The notes beneath the pieces were generated by a model that did not search any database, was not told where the DNA came from, and saw only the letters and a program-made list of their open reading frames with translations. The position numbers were made by a program, and so were the translations under genes. Below are positions 15,301 to 25,750 of a DNA stretch of 47,060 nt, piece by piece. The stretch spans positions 1 to 47,060 of the IMG/VR virus record IMGVR_UViG_3300020125_000109. One strand, written 5' to 3'. The DNA comes from a virus. Position 1 is the stretch's first letter, and each line of letters begins with the position of its first letter.

Positions 15301-17879
15301 TCCGAGAACTGTTGTCTGAATTTCTCAAGGGCATCTTCCTCCCGAATCTTTGAAGCCGTAATCTCCAATTCCTTGGCCATTAGGTCGGATGCCGCTCCTG
15401 CCGCTTTCCCCCGGTGAATAGCTTCCCAAACAGCCTTTTCGTCGGCTTCTACCTTGGGAGTAAATTGGCCCATGTGGGCATTCAAACGGTCTTGGATTTC
15501 CTTGTCCCTATCGGCATCCTTAATCAATTTCGCCACGCTCATTGGGTCATCCACGTCCATGTGAAGGCCAGCGGCAGCGAACCACATTTCATCCTCTGGC
15601 TTTGGATTTCCAGAAAGTATCCTGTCGGCTGCGGCTTTGGGGTCGCCCACCTTCTCTTTTAGATAATCCTCGGCCCTGTAAATAGGTAGGTCGTTTACTT
15701 GTTGAGTGATTTCAGCCTTCGCCCGTTGTTCCTCTTGCTCGTAGGCCTTCCTGCCAGACTCACCCAAGTCCTGCATTTTGTTCTTTAGAATCTCCCCCAC
15801 GGCCTGTTGCTTGGCCTCTATAGAGGCATCCTTCCATGATTGGGCCTCTTGTGGCGTGATTCCTTCTTGGGGGGCCTGGGCATATCCAAGGCTCTTTTGG
15901 GCATCGTTCACTTCGTTCTTGGTGATGTCCCTTAAGTCCTCTGGATTGGTTTCCTTGTTCTTGACCATCTCATGGAGTTCTTCGCTTGTCCTAAATCCGT
16001 ACTTCTTCTCAGCCACGTCCCGCGTGAAGAAATTCCCGTCCTTATCCACGAATCCCTGTCTTTCGGGCGTGTAGTTGTTCTCTCTTTCGATATCGGCTGA
16101 TGCCCTGGCCTGGGCGTGACTGTGGCCTGTCCAAACTTTCCCGGTGTCATCTATGACAGCCGCTTGGATACCTTCCAAGTCATCTTCCTTGGTGGTTGCC
16201 TTTCCGAATAACGACTTTGCCTTCTCGAAAATATCCTTGGCCGTCCCAACCACTTTATCGGTTATGGACTCTGGTTTCTTTTCTTCCTCGGCTGGTTTTT
16301 GTTCCTTTAGCTTGGAAGCCTCATTAGGTGTGTAAGCCTCGGAGTCAAACTTTATATGGTCGGCCAGAGTTTCGAGTTCCCCACTGGCGGCTTTGTTGGC
16401 CAGCATGTCCTCGATGGGGATTTTGATGTTCCCGCCCGTCAAGTCAGCATCCATAAATGACCTGTGGGCCTGGATACCGAAACTCTTAGCCGCTTCCTCC
16501 GGTTCCTGCCCTAACTTGGAATAGAAATTCTTGAAATCATCCACCGGGATTTGTGGGTCGCCCATCACGATCCCCTTGAGACTTTTAACGAGGGTTTTAT
16601 AATCCTCCGGGCTTCTTTCGGTGAGTTTCATGTTCTTGGCCGCATCCACGACCTTTAGGAATTTATCCTTTACCTCGCTGGCGTTTTGGACAGCCTTTTG
16701 GGAAGTGTCTACAGGCTTGGCCATCTCGGAACTGGTTTTAAAAGCCTCCACCAATTTCGGTGAAAGTAATAGCCCCCCCGAAACTATTCCCCCAATGGCT
16801 GTCTCTTTCATCTGGTGGGCCAAGTCATCGAAGGCGTGGGGATTCTCACCGCTGATTTTATCCACCATGGCGTTGGCGATAAGTTCCAATTCATTCTGGC
16901 CCACCATGGCCCCGGTGCCAAGGCCCCAATCTTTGATGGACTGTTTTAGGACTTGTCTGGCCCCGGCTCTGCCGATAGCGCCTTCCATTGGAGCGAATAG
17001 TTTATTGAAGAATCCAAAGAGAAGTCCGTTTGAGACTCCCGAAATAACCCCCTTGGTTTGAGCTACGTTCAAGGCCTTGTCCGGCGACATCCCGGCTTTC
17101 CGGGCTTCCTCATAGCTCTCGTTTTGGGTTTGGACTCCCATAATTCCGCCCATGACCACTGGCCCCAAACCAGAACCAGCCGACATCAGGGCCACATTGG
17201 GTATCTGCCCAACGATCTTCCTGGCCAGTGAACCGTAGTCCTTTTCCTGCAAAGCCTTGCTCCACTCTTTGTCCATTTCAGGAGTGGCTATCGAACTCAC
17301 TTCCTTGTCAACAAAATCCGAATTCTCATGGAAATAATCCCACTTGTTGGAACCGAATATGACCCCCAAGGAATGGAAGGGAAGGTCGAACCACTTGTTT
17401 ATCCCGGAAGTGGTTTGGAGGACAGACTTGTTCAAATCCGAGAACACGCTCTCATGCTTCATAGTGGCTGGAATATCATCGTGAACCAAGGCCATGTGGT
17501 TAGGGTCTTGAATCCAATCAGCGGTCTTGGGATGAGTTCCCCACATTTGGTCAATGGTTGGTTCTGGGGAGTTCATGGATTTTTCAGCGGTAGTGAGATT
17601 ATTGGCTACGAATCCAGGTGGGTCGCCTGTGGCCTGGGAGATTTTCCTTACCTTAGAATTCTTCTCGGCATCGGTGTCTTTCACTTGCCGATAGACAGAA
17701 CTCAGGGGTGGTTTTTCTTCCTCGGAAATAGAATTCCCCAATGGGTCGGTGTTGGGGTTTGAATCAATGGAGGATGGCGCGGATTTGGGTTCTGGTTTCG
17801 GAACTACTTCTTGAGTTTGTTGAGGCGCAGGGGTGCCATCATCAGGAATAGGATTTCCAAGCGGGTCAGTTCCGGCCAT
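12366..17879 (-). CDS. Giant internal virion (ejection) protein
   Basis: At 1837 residues this is the largest gene. A Pro-rich N-terminus precedes a region with the small-residue segments [12 protein letters not shown] and G-V-I-S-G-V-S-N-G (about 215-300), long charged helices in the middle (about 500-1150), and a Trp/Tyr/His-rich C-terminal part with L-Y-F-W-P-E-R and F-S-P-A-W. This resembles the large polyvalent-type virion proteins of podoviruses and takes the place of T7 gp16, the ejected core protein that builds a channel across the cell envelope. I see no convincing lytic domain. Stop and start codons overlap with the gene upstream. Confidence 0.75.
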   Translation of the reverse strand: MAGTDPLGNPIPDDGTPAPQQTQEVVPKPEPKSAPSSIDSNPNTDPLGNSISEEEKPPLSSVYRQVKDTDAEKNSKVRKISQATGDPPGFVANNLTTAEKSMNSPEPTIDQMWGTHPKTADWIQDPNHMALVHDDIPATMKHESVFSDLNKSVLQTTSGINKWFDLPFHSLGVIFGSNKWDYFHENSDFVDKEVSSIATPEMDKEWSKALQEKDYGSLARKIVGQIPNVALMSAGSGLGPVVMGGIMGVQTQNESYEEARKAGMSPDKALNVAQTKGVISGVSNGLLFGFFNKLFAPMEGAIGRAGARQVLKQSIKDWGLGTGAMVGQNELELIANAMVDKISGENPHAFDDLAHQMKETAIGGIVSGGLLLSPKLVEAFKTSSEMAKPVDTSQKAVQNASEVKDKFLKVVDAAKNMKLTERSPEDYKTLVKSLKGIVMGDPQIPVDDFKNFYSKLGQEPEEAAKSFGIQAHRSFMDADLTGGNIKIPIEDMLANKAASGELETLADHIKFDSEAYTPNEASKLKEQKPAEEEKKPESITDKVVGTAKDIFEKAKSLFGKATTKEDDLEGIQAAVIDDTGKVWTGHSHAQARASADIERENNYTPERQGFVDKDGNFFTRDVAEKKYGFRTSEELHEMVKNKETNPEDLRDITKNEVNDAQKSLGYAQAPQEGITPQEAQSWKDASIEAKQQAVGEILKNKMQDLGESGRKAYEQEEQRAKAEITQQVNDLPIYRAEDYLKEKVGDPKAAADRILSGNPKPEDEMWFAAAGLHMDVDDPMSVAKLIKDADRDKEIQDRLNAHMGQFTPKVEADEKAVWEAIHRGKAAGAASDLMAKELEITASKIREEDALEKFRQQFSEQLKKELPTDIGKEFGKELEKRFKELPELKQIAAEARKAGRDQSQKDHAFAKSETSRIMNESSWADARNARHYMIQERDNAVKAAIAGKSGKLADQYDYKRKQLLNHELAVQAIQNREVITKNIKAIRKLAKLESDTSNIPYGHWKIIKSLLEDSGFKKVTSEQNEIQAYRAKGLQDKNTPDNEITNQTGLIKVGGQWKKETFQDFKARMDQENPELAARITDPSEPKAFGQMTLLDLKNLRNTVSSIYDSGRKDIEVNYSGKKEKLDTVAQETAQQIKDSVRLDYQKNPQTMTDTQKKIDHLSQIIKNGPINLPQNLSEVTGLGKTIPALTKMYDVKINDGQTEWLKNQREIKSNFDIMKDKTYTDAEKKVMSDRNIPIKLSTGDKPELFSKWQILNLTRLRGSETGYNRLTKGNGYTDSDLDAITSHIDEKDFKFLKRWYRFDEKIWAKMVDTEQRVHNYEPVGIQKRPIVTEHGVLDGGYHPLKYDYSHPKGPVLKAPTEVEERSRPLNPYLNKGSLKERVENYPYPVRLDEDVYVNHLREVGKYLSYEEPLHEINRFLNHPLVDSAMKGGFGGEAGGGQWLYKHHLDFVIHGDPHVSWVFDKVDWALREGRVRNILFHIASRPFLYPVKLASDYRTLAKEHGHVNTLGYLLKSNPFNFDDFNKLKNEVTSKSEVMRERALEAINYDMYSMNNIFKHPEEHERLLEAAKMLYFWPERLADRISYPLWKDVHDQHIAKGVDENTARAMADDHVAKTLGSANALYRSYPQHGSELIQMFSPAWTYFGATLNRAITTGRIKWILTDKEMKEQPVKNAMMKGMVVAKQMFTYVALTGIIEELGRNYAYRRDEEKKHGKEELKEIGKSALLSPLRFIPGAEKIGSAIERPKLAEKIITGVPATEFLYDQYAAAKAVFGSVADHKPMSDRELHDALGSPMEAIGIPERLDSILVNLHHDMQTNQFSLYDLIGPIRKKGAKR

Positions 17880-19720
17880 TAAAAGACACCGTTGCTGTAC
17901 ATATTTATGGCCTTATCCACTTGATCTTTAGTCAGCGGGATTTGGTGCTGGTGTTCGCTGTTATACCGGATGATGGACCGGATGGCGTTGTTCACCGGGT
18001 AGTACCTTTGAAGGGCCTGGGGGCCACCGAATTCATCCATGAAATTCCCGAAATCAAACACCGTTGGCATCCGACCCAATTTATCGTAGAGGGTTTTCAT
18101 AAGCCCGTCCGTCACATCCTTGCCCATCTCGACGTACATTTTCCTTCTGTCAGCGGGTTGGACGTATTTTTCGGGAGGTTGGGCCATGTCTTTCCAGACG
18201 GGAGAGGCTTGGCCTTTCTCGCCTTCCAGGTAGTTCTTCGCATCCTCCATGACGCTCTTGACATCACCTTCACGTCCAATGCCTTGATAGATGTCCTCCA
18301 TGTGGTTCCTGAAATTGTTGATGGATTCCTGGTCGTTTCCAAAAGTGTCGCTGGCCATTTGGTTTAACCTTCGGAAGATGATATTCTTCCGCGTGTCCGG
18401 GCCGTTGATGTTGACTTGGTAGGCAGCTTTCATGGCTTGGTCGAATTGCTTCCGGGTAAGACTCCCGGCCTTCTCCAATAGCGGAATTTGTTCGGGCTTT
18501 AGATTCCCGAGGTTGATTTCCTGCATGATTTCGTGGAAGTGCTGTACCTGTGGGCCAGTTCCCCCGAAATAGATATTCAATCCCCCGGTGCCATTGGCCT
18601 TGAAATCCCGGTCAATAACCCGTTGCATCCTGAGTTGTTCGCCCTCTGACCCACCGATAGAGGCTGGGATGGTGGAGGCTTTTTCGTATGGAACCCCCGC
18701 CTTTAAAGCCTTCCCATAAACATCCTGGAACTGGTTCCACCGCCCAAGTTTCGCGGTATCGAACTGTTTCTTGTCCTGTCCATATTTGGCCAGGGCTATG
18801 GTTTTATACTGATCTTTTTCCAAGGGACTTAATTGGCTTTTGTCTATAGCCCCGATGACCTTGTTGATGTCCGTCAGGCCTTCCGAATCCTTCATCACCA
18901 TCGAGGCCTTGTTGTAGAAATCGTTGGCATCCCGTTTCAACGACCCGGTATTGGCCATCTTTTCCAGGGAGGCCAGTTTGGGGCCTTCCACCAATTCGCC
19001 CTTGGATTTCAATTCCTCGATGTACTTCTTGGCTCCCTGTGGGTCAAGGTTTGAAAGATAGCCGTGAACAATGGCAGTCTGGAAGTTATACCGTTGGGTG
19101 GCCTTTTGTGCATCGGCGGCTTCTGGCTGACCCCTGAAATTGGCGTACTTCTCCGAGGCTTCATCTAACTGTTGAAGCAGATAATCCCTTGTCTTGGGAT
19201 CGTTGTAAGCGGCTCCGGCCATATTCAGAAGGGACTTGATATTGTCCGCGAAAGTCTTTCCCTCGGCCAGTGTGGTTTGTTTAGCAACGTGCAACTGCAT
19301 CTGGCCGTCAAGGCTGGCCATGAGATGGCCTACGAAAGGCTGGATTTCCTTTTGCACTCTCTTGTTATTCTGAGAGGCATTATTGGCGAAATCGTTTATT
19401 TGTTCTTTGAATTTTGAAGTGAGGCTGTCCTCTTTCGTGGGGGAATAAGGAATGCTGTTCATTCCAAGGCTAGATTTGGCCGTCCCGGAGAACTCATTAA
19501 CCTTATCGAGGATTTGGTTCTTGATGGCGGAAGTTTGGAAATTGTCAGCGTTCTCTTGAATTCGATCCATGAGGTTTGAAGTGGTCTTTTCTTCTTCCTC
19601 AAGTCGTGGGGATACGCCTCCAAAGGCCCCGGAAGGTACGCGAGTCTCGGCCTCCCCGCGCTGAATATCAGGGACTACTTGCCGCTCTGTGAACGGTTCT
19701 GGTACTTTGGGGGTTCTCAC
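17879..19720 (-). CDS. Internal virion protein (T7 gp15-like position)
   Basis: This 613-residue protein is almost entirely helical and highly charged with few Cys, and has repeated helix-turn-helix hairpins resembling TPR-like solenoids. Its place between a gp14-like and a giant gp16-like protein matches the ejection-protein cluster of podoviruses. It likely forms part of the internal core and enters the cell with the DNA. Assignment rests on size, composition and order, not on a strong motif. Confidence 0.7.
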   Translation of the reverse strand: MRTPKVPEPFTERQVVPDIQRGEAETRVPSGAFGGVSPRLEEEEKTTSNLMDRIQENADNFQTSAIKNQILDKVNEFSGTAKSSLGMNSIPYSPTKEDSLTSKFKEQINDFANNASQNNKRVQKEIQPFVGHLMASLDGQMQLHVAKQTTLAEGKTFADNIKSLLNMAGAAYNDPKTRDYLLQQLDEASEKYANFRGQPEAADAQKATQRYNFQTAIVHGYLSNLDPQGAKKYIEELKSKGELVEGPKLASLEKMANTGSLKRDANDFYNKASMVMKDSEGLTDINKVIGAIDKSQLSPLEKDQYKTIALAKYGQDKKQFDTAKLGRWNQFQDVYGKALKAGVPYEKASTIPASIGGSEGEQLRMQRVIDRDFKANGTGGLNIYFGGTGPQVQHFHEIMQEINLGNLKPEQIPLLEKAGSLTRKQFDQAMKAAYQVNINGPDTRKNIIFRRLNQMASDTFGNDQESINNFRNHMEDIYQGIGREGDVKSVMEDAKNYLEGEKGQASPVWKDMAQPPEKYVQPADRRKMYVEMGKDVTDGLMKTLYDKLGRMPTVFDFGNFMDEFGGPQALQRYYPVNNAIRSIIRYNSEHQHQIPLTKDQVDKAINMYSNGVF

Positions 19721-20289
19721 TGGTTAGGCTGTCCTAGTAACCATGAACTGCTTTCCAACTCTTGCTGGCTTGGTTCACTTCCAGAGGTTGGGCCAGTTGG
19801 GAAGTTCTCGTAGTCGATGGCCTTTAATTGCGTCTGGAATAACTGTTCGGCCCCGCCCAAGAGGGTGTCTCCCGCTTTATTAAATCCAGCGCTCGTTTCT
19901 AATCCTGCTTGGGTAGCGGCATTCTCGCCCTGGATTTTGAATCCAAGGGCTTTCATAGCGGCGTTATTTCCAAGGGTTAGATAATCAATCCCGCCTATTT
20001 CCGCTGTTTGCTGCCTCGTTATGGCCGGGGTTCCTGAATTCACGTCTACACCTTGGGCGGCTTCGGCGGCGACCTGTTCTCCGTGGAGTTGGGCGGTTCT
20101 CTCCTGGGAAATCTGTTGTTCCACTCGGCCTTGGGTGATGGCTTCTCTCGATTGGATTTCAGCGATATGTTCGTTGAACTGGAATTGTTTGGAGATAAAA
20201 TCAGACTGATTTATTTCAGCGGTGGCATTGACGATGCTGTTTAGAACATCTACGCCACCCTCAACGGCTTGCAACGTCCCGTAGTCCAT
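19717..20289 (-). CDS. Internal virion protein (T7 gp14-like)
   Basis: This 190-residue protein has long Gln/Glu/Ala-rich helices and the segment G-V-D-V-N-S-G-T-P (about 80-88), a signature seen in many podovirus gp14-type proteins. These proteins leave the virion first and form the outer-membrane part of the ejection channel. It overlaps the next gene by four bases (ATG at 20289 shares a base with the stop of the nozzle gene). Confidence 0.75.
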   Translation of the reverse strand: MDYGTLQAVEGGVDVLNSIVNATAEINQSDFISKQFQFNEHIAEIQSREAITQGRVEQQISQERTAQLHGEQVAAEAAQGVDVNSGTPAITRQQTAEIGGIDYLTLGNNAAMKALGFKIQGENAATQAGLETSAGFNKAGDTLLGGAEQLFQTQLKAIDYENFPTGPTSGSEPSQQELESSSWLLGQPNQ

Positions 20290-23200
20290 CAGTTTTCCTC
20301 CACAATAGGAGCGATACTTAAAACAGCCATCGGCAAAGGCGAAGGATTTCTGAGACAGAAACTTCCGCCAAACGTGTATTTTTTGTCGATGTTAATGGGT
20401 ACTATACCAGTGAAAAGATTCGTTGGGGATAGAAAACCTTCCATCTCCCTCAGTTTCGGCCTATCCATTTGGCCTGTCGCCGGAAGTAATTCCGTGAAAT
20501 TCGGCCCCACGGTGATGTCTCCCGTCTGCAATAATTTCAACGTCACCCTTGGAATTCCGATTCTTTTGTCCATAAAAGTCTCGCCTTGGTGTTGGTCAAT
20601 ATCAAGGGTCTGCATATCGGAATAATAAGGAAGGCCCACGTTTATCACCCCGAAAGCGCTTGGTAGGGTTATGGCCCCATTCGTAACTGTAATCGTGGGC
20701 ATCGAGTCATCCTGTGGGTTGGCCTGGACAAACCCATCGGCTACCACGGCTACATTTTGGCCGTTCAAGTGCCAAAGGCCCCCAACCATATTAGAAGCCA
20801 CCCGCACATCGGGTATTGTGAGCGTGAGCATGTTTGGGTCAATCGCTTCGATCAAGGTTCCTGTGATTATGTTCCTGTTGGCGCTTTGGACTATCATACG
20901 GGCGTAATAAAAAATCGCATTGCCTTCCGTGTCATAAAGCGGCGATTGGACTTTAAAATTTACTTGCCATCCCACTTGGAAGGCGTTGACGTTGATGTTT
21001 AATTGGGCGCTGATGGTTCCGCCCGCCGTTGTTTGGCCCGACAAGGTAGCTACTGCCCCCGGAAACTTTCCATTGTAAACAGCCGAGGCATCAGTGAACA
21101 CCGCATCCACAGATGAGTCTTGGTAATATCGGCTGGCCATCCGCTCAAACCAGACTCCCGATTGCCTTTTTACCGTTAAGTATGGAAAGCTTTCAGTCCC
21201 TTCCTGGACACAAGCCACATCCTGGAAAAGGTCATTCCCATAGTTCGTGTCCCTCCAAGTGAAGGCACTCAATTCCTGTTCTTTTAAATAAGTGCAAAAA
21301 ACCATCTTCCCGTCTTTTCGGATTATAACGATTTGAGAATCCGGGTAATGTTTGTAGTCCCACGTCAAAACAGGCGAGGCAGTTAAAAGGTGTTCGCTAA
21401 AAAGAGAGAAGTTATCGCTCTTGTCGATGTAGGTGTAGAACGGCGTGACCAAAACTTCTAAGTCCCTGAGTGAGGCTTGGTTGGCCTCGACGTAAACCAC
21501 GTTCTTAAATATCGTTAGAGGTCTTGGATTCTGAGCGGCACCCGCGAACATCTGGCGCTTCACCAAGTTCGTCCCAGGAGAGAATAATCCTGTACTATCC
21601 CCCGAAATCACCATCGGCCCAAGGTCTGTCATTAGGATAAGGAATGCGGCCTCGGCGGAATGAAATATCTGCTGTAGCTCGGTACTCCAAACCGTCATTA
21701 TGATCGCGTCATTCGATTGGATGGGATTGTGAATAGTGAAATCGTTGTAGTCGCCAACGTTGCTGGCCCATAGTCCTTGGGGGTTATTATTTGTGGCGAA
21801 CTCCACCAATCTTTGCTGGTAAAAATTACAGTCTGATGGATAGTTCCCGACTCCGAAGAATAGTGGTAGATACGCCTTTGGTGTCTTGGTTGGGTCAGGC
21901 GGTATTCCCTGGTCAACGAAATTAAATGTAGTGGTTGTTTTGGCCGGAACCACAAACCCGATTAACCCATACCCACTGTTTAATTGGGTGGATGCGTAAA
22001 TCAAGAAAACAGTGTCCGTAGTGTAAATGTTCGGGTCAATGACCGTACCTACTACGGTTATGGGCGAAGTCTCAGTAGGAGTTAAATTGGTCGAGATAAT
22101 CGCCGTAGGACAAATGATAGTACTTGGACTTGAAACAAATCCCGAAAGGTTGTAGTTGGCCCCGTTGACCCCGTTAAGAGAAACAGTATTCGGGCTTTGA
22201 ACTGTCACGGTAAAGTTGAGTCCATCCAGGCCGAACACGCCTGTTCCCCTGATGGCTACTTCCTGACCGTTCACGAAATTGTGGTTGGCTGTGGTCTGGA
22301 TAACAATGGGGTTCGCATTTGAGATGGAAGCGATTTGATTCGATGAAGAAGTAGTGGTGTTAAAAACATAAGTTCCGGCAGCGAATTGAAGATTCGTTCC
22401 CCAAATCGGAGGCGTGTTTATAACGATCTGACTAGGAGTTAAATTATTTATGATGTAGGCAGTTCCAGGACTTAAAACTGTCACTAGTTTAGGATTAAAT
22501 GGGTCGCTATTATCTACGATTTGACAAACGCCAGAGACATAAACTATCCCACCTATGGTCAACCCCGTAGTGTTTCCAACCACTAGAACCACGTTCCCGG
22601 TTGGCCAGTTTATGACTCCCGTAGTAGGCCCCGTCGAACCACGCTGAATGTTTTGCTGGTATGGTTGGGCCAGATTCGCTATTGGACACGGAAGGCTTTC
22701 CTGTTTTGTTGTCCGATTGTAGGTGGACACCTTGTAGTAATAATTCACGTTCCCGGCGTTACCACCTGATGCCCCCAGGTTGTTCGCTTCTTGAATTTGA
22801 TTTGGCCAAGCGTTGTTATTAGTCAGGCTCCAATTAAGAGCGCTGACCTGACTGAGTTGCATCCGAGGATAGGAAGAGTGTCGAAGTTGAAGGATGCTGA
22901 AAGATTGGGCGTAATTCAGGTTGGCCAAATCCGTGTGGGCGTAAGGCGTGACAATTTCAAGGGCAGTATTTATTTGAAGATTGAATCCGTTGTAAGTTCC
23001 CCATTGGGAAGTGTTGATGGGACTTCCGTTCAAGTCAGTTAAGGTGAACGTGGTTGTCGTATTGTTGATCGTGACGTTCTGAATGATAAACCATCGGTTA
23101 TAGGCGAACAGGCTGAAATCGTTCACTACTGGCTGGTTTAAAAGGGCATTGGGTGGCTGACTCGGCTGAATTTGCGCCAGCATACCATTGGCAATTTGAC

Positions 23201-23594
23201 CGGAAGAAATAATCGGGGCCGTCTGTGATCCCAAATTGATGGTTAATGTAGGATTCACGCCTGTTGGGAAAATAGTTATCGGCGCAAACTTCGCCAAATT
23301 GAAAACAGGGCTTCCGTTATTTATGACATGGATGTACTTATCGCCAAAGATTAAATCGTATTGCTGGTTGAAAGAAAACTTGAACGGGATTTGGCGAGTC
23401 TGTTTAGTTGGAAACTTCCCAGGCATGATGGTCTGAGTGCCAGGGACATTCAACAAAGCCCCGGCCTTGTTGATGAAAACATTCCTGGCTTTTTTTAGGG
23501 CTGATTGATATTTTGGAAGATCGGTGAAACCGTAAAGGTCTGGACGGATTTCACCAGCCGCAAAGTGTCTTTGGTTTAATGTGGCGCGGCCCAT
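20289..23594 (-). CDS. Tail nozzle / tail tubular protein B-like
   Basis: This 1101-residue protein begins like the podovirus nozzle family: F-A-A-G-E-I-R-P-D-L-Y near residue 10, then Y-Q-S-A-L-K-K-A-R-N-V-F and G-A-L-L-N-V-P-G-T, followed by Q-I-P-F-K-F-S and Y-D-L-I-F-G. The rest is beta-rich, with several Ig-like or beta-propeller-like repeats. It should form the distal tail tube that conducts DNA. It is longer than T7 gp12 (about 794 aa), closer to the versions found in BPP-1-like phages. Confidence 0.87.
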   Translation of the reverse strand: MGRATLNQRHFAAGEIRPDLYGFTDLPKYQSALKKARNVFINKAGALLNVPGTQTIMPGKFPTKQTRQIPFKFSFNQQYDLIFGDKYIHVINNGSPVFNLAKFAPITIFPTGVNPTLTINLGSQTAPIISSGQIANGMLAQIQPSQPPNALLNQPVVNDFSLFAYNRWFIIQNVTINNTTTTFTLTDLNGSPINTSQWGTYNGFNLQINTALEIVTPYAHTDLANLNYAQSFSILQLRHSSYPRMQLSQVSALNWSLTNNNAWPNQIQEANNLGASGGNAGNVNYYYKVSTYNRTTKQESLPCPIANLAQPYQQNIQRGSTGPTTGVINWPTGNVVLVVGNTTGLTIGGIVYVSGVCQIVDNSDPFNPKLVTVLSPGTAYIINNLTPSQIVINTPPIWGTNLQFAAGTYVFNTTTSSSNQIASISNANPIVIQTTANHNFVNGQEVAIRGTGVFGLDGLNFTVTVQSPNTVSLNGVNGANYNLSGFVSSPSTIICPTAIISTNLTPTETSPITVVGTVIDPNIYTTDTVFLIYASTQLNSGYGLIGFVVPAKTTTTFNFVDQGIPPDPTKTPKAYLPLFFGVGNYPSDCNFYQQRLVEFATNNNPQGLWASNVGDYNDFTIHNPIQSNDAIIMTVWSTELQQIFHSAEAAFLILMTDLGPMVISGDSTGLFSPGTNLVKRQMFAGAAQNPRPLTIFKNVVYVEANQASLRDLEVLVTPFYTYIDKSDNFSLFSEHLLTASPVLTWDYKHYPDSQIVIIRKDGKMVFCTYLKEQELSAFTWRDTNYGNDLFQDVACVQEGTESFPYLTVKRQSGVWFERMASRYYQDSSVDAVFTDASAVYNGKFPGAVATLSGQTTAGGTISAQLNINVNAFQVGWQVNFKVQSPLYDTEGNAIFYYARMIVQSANRNIITGTLIEAIDPNMLTLTIPDVRVASNMVGGLWHLNGQNVAVVADGFVQANPQDDSMPTITVTNGAITLPSAFGVINVGLPYYSDMQTLDIDQHQGETFMDKRIGIPRVTLKLLQTGDITVGPNFTELLPATGQMDRPKLREMEGFLSPTNLFTGIVPINIDKKYTFGGSFCLRNPSPLPMAVLSIAPIVEEN

Positions 23595-23597
23595 GGA

Positions 23598-24359
23598 TTA
23601 GGGGTTCCAATTTTCGGCCACAGGTTGCCAAACGTTTGAAGCGTGAATCATAAGACCACCACCCATAGCGGCCTTCTCGATTAAACTTCTCTTTTCAGGA
23701 GCTATAAAACTCTCGTTCAAGTTTTGAGCGCCCGCGATTTTCAGCGCGGCATTGCCCAAGGCAAGATTCTTTTCACGGAGTTCGGCGGCTCCGGTTCCGG
23801 TTTGGAGAGATGGTGAGGCATAAGCGGCCATGACAAAAGCCAACGCTTCCTTGAACAGTTGGGGCATAATGGCGCAGTTCGTGACATCCGCAATGAACTC
23901 AAAAATGGGAATAGAGGTTTGGTCGGTCACGGCGGATATGGGGGTCGTATTTTGCGTTGGAACGTATGAGTTAGCCGGGAGTAATTGCGCAGGGCCAAAG
24001 TTCGACAGAATCAGCCTTTGGTTCCCATCGTTCGACTGGATGTACTGGATTTTATTGTCGATGTCATCGACGTGTTTGAAATTGTAAATGCGGTTAAACT
24101 TGAGGCAGTTTCCGGGATATTGCCACGCGAAGGCCCACTCAGGGGATGGCCAAAAACTTACCAAGGCTCCCTGTTGGTAGACACAAGCGAAGGGCCAAGC
24201 CCAAAGACTCAGCAGGGATCGGCGGACGTTATCATATAGCCGCCGCATGACACGACCCTCTTTTGAGGTATCCGTGTCTAGGTTTTGGATTTCAGCAAAG
24301 ACCCCCAGGTGGAGTAGCGCCTGATTACTTATGTCAGTGGGCGTAGCCAGTAACGACAT
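23598..24359 (-). CDS. Tail tubular protein A-like adaptor
   Basis: This 253-residue protein has the family pattern N-Q-A-L-L-H-L-G (about 12-19), D-T-D-T-S (28-32), a helix with R-R-L-Y-D-N-V-R-R, W-A-W-P-F-A (about 53-58) and Y-P-G-N-C-L-K (about 80-86). These match T7 gp11-type gatekeeper/adaptor proteins that join the portal to the nozzle. It starts at ATG 24359, overlapping the upstream stop by one base, and ends four bases before the nozzle gene. Confidence 0.87.
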   Translation of the reverse strand: MSLLATPTDISNQALLHLGVFAEIQNLDTDTSKEGRVMRRLYDNVRRSLLSLWAWPFACVYQQGALVSFWPSPEWAFAWQYPGNCLKFNRIYNFKHVDDIDNKIQYIQSNDGNQRLILSNFGPAQLLPANSYVPTQNTTPISAVTDQTSIPIFEFIADVTNCAIMPQLFKEALAFVMAAYASPSLQTGTGAAELREKNLALGNAALKIAGAQNLNESFIAPEKRSLIEKAAMGGGLMIHASNVWQPVAENWNP

Positions 24360-24715
24360 TACTTAGGCTCATAGGCCCCCAAATCAGGCCCAAAATGGTG
24401 GTGAACGTGTTTGTCCTTGGACTTGTTGGCCACTTGCAAATCATCCATGTCAGGTTCGTTGTGACCCCCTTCGTGCTTCGGGAAAGCATGGAACCCATGC
24501 CCCATGGGGTGATGGATGTCCTCAGTGTGATGCTCTTGATGGCCGATGTGATGGGTGCCTTTGCTTCCGCCCTTTTTCTCCGGGCTGTAAGTCCCCATGC
24601 TCCCGCCGTGCTTGGGCATGAACTTAGGAACCTTCTCGTATCCCGGCTTGAAATGCCCCGGATGGCTCCCCTCCATGTGGGGGGAGTTTTTCTTGCTGGA
24701 AGTTTCACCTTTCAT
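24359..24715 (-). CDS. Histidine-rich small virion-region protein
   Basis: This 118-residue protein contains 19 His plus many Gly, Lys and Pro and almost no hydrophobic core, so it is probably disordered unless metal-bound. Runs such as H-H-I-G-H-Q-E-H-H and H-V-H-H-H could bind zinc, nickel or copper. It starts at ATG 24715 behind AAGGAGGACGCA. It lies between capsid and tail genes. No family is recognised. Confidence 0.7.
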   Translation of the reverse strand: MKGETSSKKNSPHMEGSHPGHFKPGYEKVPKFMPKHGGSMGTYSPEKKGGSKGTHHIGHQEHHTEDIHHPMGHGFHAFPKHEGGHNEPDMDDLQVANKSKDKHVHHHFGPDLGAYEPK

Positions 24716-24725
24716 TGCGTCCTCC

Positions 24726-24899
24726 TTATTTGTGATAAACGTGTTCGTGCTTCGGTTCGTTTCCTTTTTTTACTTTTTCGGGTAAGGCCATTCCCTTACT
24801 CGCGGAATCAAATTCCTTTACCTGTCCGGGAGTGATTCCGGCTTTCTTGGCTCCTGGACTATGGAAAAACCTCCGTTGTGCGTCCGATTTGTAAGGCAT
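24726..24899 (-). CDS. Small conserved-type phage protein (57 aa)
   Basis: ATG at 24899 overlaps the upstream stop by one base (TAATG). The product starts M-P-Y-K-S-D-A-Q-R-R-F-F-H and contains D-S-A-S-K-G-M-A-L-P-E, a pattern I know from many small phage proteins of unknown function encoded near capsid genes. It is basic and probably binds nucleic acid or a virion component. The stop is followed after ten bases by the His-rich gene. Confidence 0.75.
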   Translation of the reverse strand: MPYKSDAQRRFFHSPGAKKAGITPGQVKEFDSASKGMALPEKVKKGNEPKHEHVYHK

Positions 24900-25669
24900 T
24901 AAATCCCCTCCTGTTCAACGGCCAATTCTTTGATTCGTTCCTCGATTGCCACGGCCACCCTCGGCCTTGACCGCTTGGACTCTTTGGCCGAGTAGTCTTT
25001 CAAAAGAGCCAAATCGCTCACTTCCTTGACGAACTTCGCGGCGTTGATTTCGTCCATGGTGGTGATGTCCACGATCTTGTCGTCGATGGGCTTCACTTTG
25101 GCCGGGTCGTTCTTGTCGGGGACAGGAACTACTTCGGCACCTTTAACCAGATTCACATAAGTCAGGCCCTTGGTTTGTTTTTCTTCCTCGGCCTTCTTTC
25201 TCAAAAGGGCCTTGGCATCCTCTGGAATTTCCCCGATGAACTCCATACAAAGAGGACTGAATTCCTTGAACAGAAGGGTTGCTACTTTGGTTTTCCAGAT
25301 CAAATCCGCCATTGCTTGACCGTCAAGCTTCCTGGGTGGTAAGTACATCCTCAACATGGACTTGTTTGAAGGGATATGCGGGGGTGCGGGTTGGTAAAGC
25401 TTCTGCCCTGGCTGACGGTGATACCCGCCAGTTTCCCAAATCCGTTTACGCCACTCCATTTCGGTAATCACATCAAAAGAACCGTCACGGTTCTTGTATT
25501 CCTTGTTGGCGATTTTGTCATCCAGGAAGTCGCCCGGAATATCTTCCTCATAGCCCGGATACTTGGGGCCGTGAAATCCACCAGCTAAATTGTGGCCATT
25601 GTGCGCGGCTACGTCTCCCGGCCAAGAAGGGTGCGAATCCTTATACCTGATACGAATGGTCTTAGGCAT
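24899..25669 (-). CDS. Hypothetical virion-region protein
   Basis: This 256-residue protein starts at ATG 25669, five bases after GGAGG; a TTG four codons earlier would include the ribosome site and is unlikely. The N-terminal third is rich in Gly, His, Tyr and Pro. The C-terminal two thirds are helical and strongly charged (K-K-A-E-E-E-K). No family is recognised. It is placed between the capsid decoration gene and tail genes, so a head-completion or structural role is possible. Confidence 0.68.
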   Translation of the reverse strand: MPKTIRIRYKDSHPSWPGDVAAHNGHNLAGGFHGPKYPGYEEDIPGDFLDDKIANKEYKNRDGSFDVITEMEWRKRIWETGGYHRQPGQKLYQPAPPHIPSNKSMLRMYLPPRKLDGQAMADLIWKTKVATLLFKEFSPLCMEFIGEIPEDAKALLRKKAEEEKQTKGLTYVNLVKGAEVVPVPDKNDPAKVKPIDDKIVDITTMDEINAAKFVKEVSDLALLKDYSAKESKRSRPRVAVAIEERIKELAVEQEGI

Positions 25670-25693
25670 CCTAACCTCCAAAACAGAAATAGG

Positions 25694-25721
25694 TGGGAAG
25701 GGGTTTTGAAGTCCCTTCCCA
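25694..25721 (-). terminator. Strong hairpin after the capsid genes
   Basis: TGGGAAGGG (25694-25702) and CCCTTCCCA (25713-25721) form a perfect 9-bp stem with a 10-base loop in the minus-strand RNA. It lies after the decoration-like gene (stop at 25751) and before the next ribosome site. The downstream bases are U-rich but interrupted. It could set a lower expression level for genes behind the capsid cluster. Confidence 0.6.
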
Positions 25722-25750
25722 TCCTTTTGAATCCCTTAACCACCCTCCAA

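Noticed and set aside
24334-24708. Alternative frame over the His-rich gene
   Set aside because: It lacks a ribosome site and overlaps the next gene; the His-rich frame starts right after AAGGAGG.
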